Shown here in pieces: positions 56,461-64,000 of a stretch of DNA of 64,000 nucleotides (positions within the stretch are counted from its first letter, which is position 1; each line of letters opens with the position of its first letter). The stretch is taken from assembly GCA_964030475.1 (NCBI GenBank), contig CAXIPT010000083.1, positions 1 to 64,000 of the forward strand, in the 5' to 3' direction. The notes under the pieces are model-generated. The model saw only the letters and a list, made by a program, of their open reading frames with translations. It searched no databases and was not told where the DNA came from. Origin of the DNA: Tethya wilhelma. Lineage: Eukaryota > Porifera > Demospongiae > Tethyida > Tethyidae. The translations under genes and the position numbers were made by a program.

Positions 56461-58020
56461 GGATCAAGTCCAGTACACGGACCCATGCGCGAAATTTATT
56501 AAAACGCGCGTACGATCAATTGTGCATACACTCGCGAAAATTATATTCGCGACTGTGGTTTAATGACGTAGTCATACTATTTCCAGTTAAAGTGCAGCAT
56601 GTATCAGCTCGTGTATCAGTGTATTGTGATGGTGTATGATACAGCTGATAGAAATAGGAGAAATGACCCAGCTGATAGGATTATGGGGATTGAAAAATGC
56701 TGAGAAGATGCCGGGAATTGAATATATTGTTATTGACTTTGAAAGGTGGGGGTAAATATTTAATTGTTTTGATTGAACTGTCAGATTATAAATATGAACA
56801 GATGAAGTAAATTATGACTATAGTTATGGATATTTAAGTTTTATATCTCTGCATATGTTGTGGAATGCAGCATAACAGGTTTTGCCATGGTGTTCAAACC
56901 ACATAAACTCATCAAGATATGATGGCAATTGAGAGCGGTGGCAACCCTTCATTCTCTTAAGCTTTGTCTTCACCCTGTTCCAATAACTCTCTATTGTTTG
57001 AGTGTTGACACCAGTTGCCGGATCTACAAAGTGCTGGGAGTGATTGACAACTCGATGCCTTGAAACATTAGGGAGGTTTTGTACACGACTATAAGCACTC
57101 CACTCATCACTCCAAATTTCAGTGCCAGGTTTGCAGTGTGCTTGGATAATTGGAAGTAGAGTAGCAGCATCACGACTGCTCACAACTTCCATCACACCAG
57201 TTGCAGGACTAGTACTGGTATCCACCATGCCAAACACCCACACAGGGTTTGATGATGCTCTACCACGATGATGCTAAAAGTACATTAAAATTGTTATTAT
57301 CAATTATGCAACTGTTTTGTGATAATAATGTGATACTTGTGTATGTATACCTTCGGTTTATGGCTAAAGCAGGACTCATCAATCTGAACAACATGTACAG
57401 GTCCAGTACCACCCATTGTCAAGTCGTCATGATTCAAGAGCCTCCAAGAACAAATCTCTCTTAGCCACTGATAAAAATCTATTGCTGTGGTTTTTGAAAC
57501 TTCACATTCTTCTGCTGCTTGGGTAACAGGATACTGCCTAGCCCACCAGTATAGCAGCAATAGTGATTTCCTCAATGGTATGCTGGTGTTCTCGAAGAAT
57601 GTACCTTGTCGGAGAGATACAGACTTCTTGCAAGCACCAACTGGGCATCTCCATCTACGTCAGAACTACTTTGTAAATTTCTAATTATTATTAACTTATC
57701 ATTTTAATGATTTAATTAATTAACCTGAACTGGTCTTGAATGTCACCTCTCTTTTGCAGCCTCATTGGAGTGGAGCAACTTAGGCATGTCTTACTTGTAT
57801 GTAGCAATCCAAGCTGTTGCATATATGCAACAAGCTGATCCATGCTTCCAAACAGCCTATGGCCAATAGCTAGGAGACTCAGCGCCATGGTTAAATTTCC
57901 CGCTAAAACCATGCTTAATGAACCACAGTCGCGAATATAATTTTCGCGAGTGTATGCACAATTGATCGTACGCGCGTTTTAATAAATTTCGCGCATGGGT
58001 CCGTGTACTGGACTTGATCC
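56461..58020 (-). mobile_element. Merlin (IS1016-like) transposon, apparently intact
   Basis: 1,560 bp with 100-bp terminal inverted repeats that I read as identical (56461-56560 and 57921-58020, starting GGATCAAGTCCAGTACACGG). The 8-bp target duplication is GTTAGTTT (56453-56460 and 58021-58028). An 8-9 bp duplication is known for Merlin. Identical TIRs imply recent insertion. Confidence 0.93.
56824..57912 (-). CDS. Merlin transposase (ISXO2-like DDE), three exons
   Basis: Model: exon 1 57912-57725, exon 2 57654-57351, exon 3 57273-56824. Introns are GT-AG (CAG|GTTAAT to GTAG|ATGG; GAAG|GTATAC to TTTAG|CATC). The parts join in frame to 313 residues with TAA at the end. The N-terminus has a zinc-ribbon-like Cys set (CLSCSTPMRL, then WRCPVGACKK). 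Next is a helix-turn-helix region (QYPVTQAAEECEVSKTTAID). The ISXO2-type catalytic core follows: VQIDESCFSHKPK, then ASSNPVWVFGMVD, WSDEWSAYSR and TIESYWNRVKTKLKRMKG. These are the metal-binding Asp, Asp and Glu positions expected for IS1595/Merlin. No stop or frameshift interrupts the model. It would act in the nucleus on the TIRs of its own element. Start at 57912 is the first ATG; a second Met lies nine codons in. Confidence 0.9.
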
Positions 58021-58112
58021 GTTAGTTTTTAGTTGACAGTGTAAACACATAATATATACAAAGAATTAAGCAGTTGCTGTTCACAGATTAAGAATTCCCA
58101 TTACATCCAATT

Positions 58113-60206
58113 TTACAGATAATGTTTATTCTTCTTTAGCAAAACTTCATTTTCTAGATTCTTATCGGAAAGTCTGTTGCGTTTCCCAGCCGTCGAATCT
58201 CCTGCAGCCGAAAACACACGTTCTGCAGGTGCAGGTGATGCAGGGACACATAAAACATCAAAAGCTAACGAAGCAAGCAGAGGATAGCTCTTGTCTTGAT
58301 CTATCCAGTAATTCAGGGGGTCTCCTGTAGGTACAGACAGCTCAGTATGAAAGCTCTGGAAGTACCTTTCCACTTCTGCCTTTCCAGGTGGAAGAGATGA
58401 AGTAATTTTCATTCCTTCTTTGCGCTTAGCTTCCATAAGACGGCTTAAGTGGTGAAACCGTTTTGCTGGAGGTTCTTCCTCTTCATGTGGTGGTGATGCT
58501 TCTGCTTCACTCTGGCTAGAGCTGCTCTCTGCTTGGTCATTCGATCTATGCTTCAAAAACTTACAAATCTCTCCTTTGGCACTCTCTATCTGTGGACCAC
58601 CTAAAGCAAGTCTATATCGTGGATCAAGTGCAGTTGCTACAACAAACAAACAATTGTAGTTTGGATCACTAGGGTCAGTAAATCGGCGAAATCGATGCTT
58701 CATTTCTGGGAGCAATGTTGCAGCTGCAGGTGATAGCTCTTTTTGCTTTTTACACTCCTCAAGATGCAATGTCAATTCGAGAATTGAGGGCACAACACAG
58801 GAAGCAGTGGTAAGGTCTTCCCCTTCAACTAGAGTAGTAGCAACAGCGAATGGTTGCAGCAATTGGGAGATCAATTCCAGTGATTTCCACTCACTTGCAA
58901 CGAGGTTGTCCCATTCCAACTCTTCCAATACACGGGTCAGTGATGCACGCACTTCTAGCAATCTGTTGATCATCAAAAATGTTGAGCTCCATCTAGTGGG
59001 ACAGTCCTTGGTGAGTTTCTTACCACAGAGCTTGATCAACTTCTCAGTAGCTTTTGTTGACAAATTTACTTTACGTACTATAGAGTGAGCATGACTAACT
59101 GTCCCTTTGAACATTTTAACTTGATTGAACTTGTTGACAACAAGTTGCAACGTATGTGCATAACAGGGAATACGATTGAGTGAGCGAAATGAGCACTCTT
59201 GGTCAATTTCTTTCAAGTCAAACTCTCCAGTTAAAGAGGAAACATCTTCAATATCTTCTTCATAATCCTCCTCTTCTAATTCATCTGGATCCTCAACTCT
59301 CTCACTCACACCACGAAATGCTGCCACAATGTTACTACCATTGTCTGTGAGGGATGCCAGCACTTTGACAGAGTCAATATCCCAATCAGACAAAACATTG
59401 TCAACCACCTCCCAAATGTAATGCCCAGTATGAGCTTCGGTCATACGTCTCACTGCAAGAGTGGCCACATGTCTGCGACGATCCTTTAGCGAAAAAAAGT
59501 GAGCTGTAATGCCTAAGTACGAAGAGGTTAGACCTTTCTTAGACCACACATCTGCTGTAATACTTACTTTCACAGCCTGCTCCATGAAGGTTGACACTTT
59601 AGCTTTCAAATCGATCATGACTGTTGCAACTTCCTTGACGATGGAAGCCCTTCCAGGAGTGGCATACCGAGAGTCCAAGGTGTGCAACAAGCTCTTAAAT
59701 TCAAGGTTTTCTACTATATTGTACGAGACACTTGAACTACCAACAAATATGGCGAGCTTTCGGGTTATTTCAGAATGTCTTGGACTATTTGTGGGGTAAG
59801 TTGTTTTAAATCGTAGACTCTCCATAAGGGTTTGTTGGTGTGCCACTTTCAGAGATGCAGCCTTACGCTCAGTTAACTGCTTTTCTTTATCCTTTTTTAC
59901 ACATTCTTCCTTTTTCACAAGCTGTTGAAACACATTGGGATGCTTTGTTTTCAAATGGCTCTTTAAATTAGTGGGAAACTTCCCAGCAATTTGTGTGCCA
60001 CACACCTGTCTATCCGTGTCTCTCAGTACCACACAGGTACTGTGGTTGTTTGCTGGCTGGTACTCAAAGTATTCCCACACAGGACTACGAAATTTTGTCT
60101 GCAGAGCGGTTGACGGTCCCGTGCTGCCGACCTCAGAGCCTTTTTCTAACTCTTCAACTTCAAGACTGGAATGGCTTACACTCAGAGATGGGGGTGGTTG
60201 AGCCAT
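58113..60206 (-). CDS. hAT-family transposase with BED zinc finger
   Basis: A single uninterrupted frame of 697 residues from ATG 60206 to TAA 58113. An acidic N-terminus is followed by a BED zinc finger (residues 43-97; Cys58, Cys69, His84, His89) and a Lys-rich linker. The RNase H-like hAT core has TADVWSKKGLTSSYLGITAH, then DNGSNIVAAF, CYAHTLQLVVN and CPTRWSSTFLMINRLLE. A Ser/Glu-rich linker (about residues 570-590) leads to the C-terminal hAT dimerisation region (YWIDQDKSYPLLASLAFDVL, then PASPAPAERVFSAAGDS). This is the ZBED-like, Ac-type architecture at normal length. It lies inside matched TIRs and an 8-bp target duplication, so the element may still be active. The Merlin insertion is beyond its stop codon and does not break it; it may affect the 3' untranslated region. 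Confidence 0.95.
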   Translation of the reverse strand: MAQPPPSLSVSHSSLEVEELEKGSEVGSTGPSTALQTKFRSPVWEYFEYQPANNHSTCVVLRDTDRQVCGTQIAGKFPTNLKSHLKTKHPNVFQQLVKKEECVKKDKEKQLTERKAASLKVAHQQTLMESLRFKTTYPTNSPRHSEITRKLAIFVGSSSVSYNIVENLEFKSLLHTLDSRYATPGRASIVKEVATVMIDLKAKVSTFMEQAVKVSITADVWSKKGLTSSYLGITAHFFSLKDRRRHVATLAVRRMTEAHTGHYIWEVVDNVLSDWDIDSVKVLASLTDNGSNIVAAFRGVSERVEDPDELEEEDYEEDIEDVSSLTGEFDLKEIDQECSFRSLNRIPCYAHTLQLVVNKFNQVKMFKGTVSHAHSIVRKVNLSTKATEKLIKLCGKKLTKDCPTRWSSTFLMINRLLEVRASLTRVLEELEWDNLVASEWKSLELISQLLQPFAVATTLVEGEDLTTASCVVPSILELTLHLEECKKQKELSPAAATLLPEMKHRFRRFTDPSDPNYNCLFVVATALDPRYRLALGGPQIESAKGEICKFLKHRSNDQAESSSSQSEAEASPPHEEEEPPAKRFHHLSRLMEAKRKEGMKITSSLPPGKAEVERYFQSFHTELSVPTGDPLNYWIDQDKSYPLLASLAFDVLCVPASPAPAERVFSAAGDSTAGKRNRLSDKNLENEVLLKKNKHYL

Positions 60207-60653
60207 ACAGACAACTTGATAGGACTTGGATTAGACTTAGACCTAGCTATGTTTTCAAGTTTCCAACTGAAAAAACACTCACACCACGAGGTGAGGAACT
60301 TAATCACGTGAAAAGCCTGATCACGCGCGATCACGTGAGTTAAAAACTAGTCTCTTATAGTTCTGCAGTTCGCAGTTTTTATAGTTTTAGTTTTTGCAAT
60401 TCTTGGAAAGAAATTTTAGTAGAGTTTTGGTATCTACAGAGTTTCAGTAGTTAGTTTTTAGTATTGATTTATGAAATCCAAAAATTGTTACTAAATGAAG
60501 TTTTAGTTTTAGTTTTAGTTAACCAAAACAACATTAGTTCAATTACATTGACATTACACTCTGCTAGTGACTGTTTACACCCATAAGTAAATGCTTACAC
60601 CCACTAGGTTTTACACCCCAGCGTATGTTATTTACACCCTTGTTCTAACAGTA

Positions 60654-62913
60654 TAATAGCAGTAACACTAAACATCGTTACCAGAAATGACAGGACAAAC
60701 AGTTAATTTTTTTCCCGCATACCGTATACAAATTCCTCACTCTCTTAATTTCTTCCATTCTACAAAACTACAAATTTCGGTTTGATATCAGTCTTCCTCA
60801 GCAGTTGCATGCACGTGATTTAAAGTAGCCAACATGCTTTCCACTTTTTCAATTCTTTGATCATATTCTCAACTATAGTCGCTACAACCCAACAGCTGCC
60901 ACAGATTTTTCCAACACTTCGTTTGCTCCATGTTACTGTCAATGCTTAAATACATGTGTACAAATTTCTAAATACTCTCACTTCCCACTTTGTAATTCAA
61001 GACAACTAGCATGGATACATCCACTCAATTACCGTATACTGAATGTATCTATTTTCAGCTGCCAAATAGCCATCAATGAACTTCATCAAACAAATTGCAT
61101 TATAGTAACGATAATTATACACTTGAGTGCTGAATCAGCTTAAACACTACTAATCTAATAAGCTACACTAATTTACTAGCTTCATTCACGTTCACTATAC
61201 CTTTCTTCATACTGATCCTTGTCAATTGCAAATAATCAACATTCAGACAATCCCTTCAGCAAAATTTCAGTACTACGTAGTATAGGCATTCGAAGCCTTG
61301 ATCATACGTATGATCTCCCTTTTGACCTTTTCACTCGCAGAAAGAAAGAGGAGAACCTGGGATCATCCGGCCACATCAAACCCAAGTAAATTCATGTCAG
61401 TAAAATCCACTTGCTGATTGAAATTTTTTCACGACAAATACAAACAAAACTGGTATAATTCTATGCTACAACCTCTCTCCAGCATTTCTGGTAACGTTCT
61501 CGCCATAATCACGCCCAGTCATGATGCTTCTTTCATTCATTACAGATAGTATATGCGCAGAATGGCGCAAGCCTTCAATTCTACTAACTCAGCCTATCGG
61601 TCAAGACCTACAGTGTCAACTCAAAACAGCTCAAATTAAAACTCAGTGATGATCACTCATTTAATCATTCACCGTCAATCATCCTACCTACGTATCAGCC
61701 ATTATCCCTGAATGATTATATCATAACCTTTCGAATCATTAATTTTGATATATTCATTGACCTTTAAATTATGTTTTGATCGACTACATAACAGTTCCCA
61801 GTTTCACATTTCATCCACTGTCACTCTGAATCAGTCATGGCGGCCATGATCACTCATGATCAGGCTTCTCACACATTTCATCCAGTCCAAAAATTATTAC
61901 AACACATTAACTTTGAACCTAGACTCCAATCACCTACAATATAGCTTCAGTCCACCGTATAGCACTCTGGTGTAGCACGACCTCAGACTGGAGCTTAACT
62001 GGCAGCCATTTTAAAAAGTTTAGGCGTGTCTGGGGTGGGGTCAGACAAAATTGTGGGTGTGGCTTCCGCTTTGTCGATCAGTTCGGAAAAGTAGGAGCCT
62101 GTTACCCCCCTACACCTTGATTCAAACTTGCAGTTGTTCTGTAACAAGTACGAATGAAATTTTAACCGATTCTTATACTGAACGACTCTACACTGGAGCA
62201 GAGAATCTCAGATCTCTGCAAACATGTTCAAAAAGCTTGCTTTTGTAACACGACTCAATAGTGTTGCATGCAACTGATCTAGGTTCACTCAGCGCAGGCT
62301 GATAACAACAAGTTAACAGTTAGGTAAAATGTTCTTAGCAATAATTATAACAGCAATAGAGTACAAGTCCACAAGACTGAAATAGTCAAACGTAGAACAC
62401 AACACAACTCTCTCATAGACTGAGAGATAGCTACTTAAATAGTCAATTCCTTAGTTACACATAGCAACGGGGATTAGGGTGCACAACAGAGTAATCAATA
62501 CTATTTTACAAGAGAGGTGAAAAGTCTTAGTTACATAGTTGTTACGAACACTTGACAACAATCAAAGGAAAGTATAATACACACAACAGTATGTTGATAA
62601 GCTTGAGTTGTAGACACATGTTCACCACAGTACACTTGCAAATGTGTTAGGTCCTGTTTATCACACTTTCAAGTATTATACATAACTATGAGTCCCATTT
62701 CATCAAATATCAATAATTTTTATCACAGTGTACTTTTAATTCAGTCTGACATACACCACACCTCTTAACTCTCATACCTACATAAAAATTAATGTAATGA
62801 CTTTTAATCAAAACTATTACAACTATTTGCTAATGAATACAGCTCGATTATTCACAACAAAACAAGTCTTCTATAATTGAAACAACCACTTTAGTGGTGC
62901 AAAAAGTGAACAA
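60654..62913. other. Long non-coding stretch, no feature
   Basis: No gene, TIR or satellite landmark is recognised. The only ORF over 60 codons (62051-62248) has no motif. Confidence 0.5.
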
Positions 62914-63309
62914 ACAAGTAGTAAAAATTTCAAAAAAATAAGTAGTGTAGGAATGGGCAGTGCTATCAAAAGTAATGGAACAAGTATTGTCTCAATTTCG
63001 GCACATGACTACTTCATTTTTTTTCATATCAAACACATCTAAAATAGTTGCCTCAATTTGCCTTCCTTTACCCTATAAGCTATGGCATTGAAATATTCCA
63101 TGCTGATTCAACCATGATCATTATGTCAAACCAGTATCATAGTCATTGTTCCACATAATTATGCGGCATGCATTTAAAGCATGACCGTGGCAAATCAATA
63201 AGAAAATGAAGTAGTCATGTGCCGAAATTGAGACAATACTTGTTCCATTACTTTTGATAGCACTGCCCATTCCTACACTACTTATTTTTTTGAAATTTTT
63301 ACTACTTGT
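62914..63309. mobile_element. MITE with long TIRs (GTAGTAAAAATTT family)
   Basis: Arms of about 110 bases (ACAAGTAGTAAAAATTTC to GAAATTTTTACTACTTGT) with GTAGGAATGGGCAGTGC; here the variant TATCAAAAGTAATGG replaces GGTAAAAAGTATTGG. The fourth copy in the window. Confidence 0.9.
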
Positions 63310-63421
63310 ATAGTTACATCCAAGTCCCAAGGAGAACAGGATCCCAACTCTACTGTCATGGAAACCACTGGTATTATTATGCCACTAGAAGTATACAGTA
63401 GATACACAAGATACAGAGAAC

Positions 63422-63422
63422 N
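63422..63422. other. Ambiguous base (N)
   Basis: A single N just before the terminal tandem repeat. Confidence 0.8.
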
Positions 63423-63439
63423 CAGCCAGCTATCTTATT

Positions 63440-64000
63440 TGTGTATAAGAATGTAGGCTACAAGTTTGAGATTTCCAGCTTGAACTGTGAAAGAAAGCAT
63501 AGTGGCAGAGATACATACCTCTTGCTTGATAGTGGGAAGTGAATAGGTGCATAGGTAGTAGCAGTAATTTCTGCCCACAAAGGTCACCCACAACTAGCTA
63601 TCTCATTTAACCACAAGCAGTGAAAACATGTGTAGAATGTAGGCAACATGTTTGGGATTGCCAGCTTGAACTGTGGAAGAAATTATGTATAGGGGTAGAG
63701 AATCATACCCCTTTCTGTAATAGTGTGAAGTGAATAGGTGCATAGTTAGTATGAGTAATTTCTGCTCATAAAGGTCACCCACAACTATGACAAGATGTCT
63801 AGGAAGTAGCTATATAGGCTACAAGTTTGGGATATCCAGCTTAAACTGTGAAAGAAAGCATATATATATAGTGGCAGAGATAGGTACCTGTTGCTTACTG
63901 TTAGTATGAGTAATTTTCACGTCAAATCAGCTAGGTAGTTATGTTGTTTAACCACAAAGAATGACAAGATGCTGGGATGTAGGCAATAAATTTGGGATTT
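63440..64000 (+). repeat. Second satellite, units of about 170-190 bp
   Basis: Landmark TAGGCTACAAGTTTGAGATT near 63450 recurs in variants near 63638, 63806 and 63980, giving spacings of about 188, 168 and 174. Units include AAAGGTCACCCACAACTA. It continues off the right edge and is unrelated to the 212-bp satellite. Confidence 0.8.

Larger units (their letters stand above)
56295..60536 (-). mobile_element. hAT DNA transposon, apparently intact
   Basis: An 8-bp target duplication, GTTCAATT (56287-56294 and 60537-60544), flanks inverted ends CAGTGTTGTTTTGGTT and, on the complement, TAATGTTGTTTTGGTT. It encodes a complete hAT transposase on -, and contains a Merlin element in its downstream region. 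Without the insertion it would be about 2.7 kb. Confidence 0.92.
55767..60653. mobile_element. Outer TIR element with GGGTGTAA subterminal repeats
   Basis: Inverted ends ACTGTTAGAACAAGGG (left about 55769, right end 60653). Both ends are rich in GGGTGTAA-type motifs (left 55780-55880, right 60585-60645 on the complement). The target duplication is unclear. No own gene is seen; almost all its length is the hAT element inserted in it. Confidence 0.65.

Overview
This is eukaryotic, AT-rich DNA from an animal genome. It contains transposase genes split by short GT-AG introns, dinucleotide microsatellites, an array-forming satellite of about 212 bp, and many nested class II transposons. I found no host gene I would defend, and no rRNA, tRNA, operon, CRISPR or bacterial-type feature. 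The mix (piggyBac, Merlin, hAT, Tc1/mariner, a Helitron with an OTU domain, a transposon-borne RecQ helicase, abundant MITEs) suits a marine invertebrate. A sponge is my best guess, but that is inference. Short N runs at 1971, 9035, 14921-14922, 35731 and 63422 look like assembly joins.

Layout. 1-8 kb: satellite on the + strand, broken by an LTR-retrotransposon gag fragment, a degenerate piggyBac element with clear TTAA target duplications (2652-5611) and a GTGACC-type MITE. Inverted arms of about 0.8 kb (163-965 and 9036-9838) enclose this block. 10-14 kb: a decayed multi-exon transposon gene of an unnamed family (WHDHS and GDHPAQQFE motifs). 15-17.5 kb: a cluster of MITEs. 17.5-27 kb: more satellite, into which a 6,457-bp element (19138-25594) inserted. 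It has 86-bp terminal inverted repeats, an 8-bp target duplication, a RecQ-type helicase gene and a convergent DUF6589-like putative transposase gene. 27-34 kb: minisatellites, foldback elements and MITEs. 34-44 kb: a Helitron on the - strand (about 7.8 kb, truncated at a gap), with an inverted partial copy at 34-35.4 kb. 44-48 kb: MITEs and satellite remnants. 48-51.4 kb: a Tc1-like transposase joined to a second, truncated Helitron. 53.7-54.6 kb: a small TIR element carrying exon-like sequence. 55-55.7 kb: a Gly/Pro/Ser-rich minisatellite ORF. 55.8-60.65 kb: a three-level nest in which an intact Merlin element (56461-58020) sits in an intact hAT element (56295-60536), itself inside an older TIR element. 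63.4 kb to the end: another tandem repeat.

How it fits together. The window reads as a satellite-rich transposon graveyard with repeated insertion into insertion. Merlin and hAT look young: their coding regions are open, target duplications match exactly, and Merlin has 100-bp identical TIRs. The piggyBac, Tc1, RecQ-carrying, WHDHS and Helitron elements carry one-base frameshifts or nonsense codons. Seven of the eight nonsense codons I located are TGA; one of them is shown by a sister fragment to derive from CGA. The most unusual item is the RecQ plus DUF6589-like TIR transposon.
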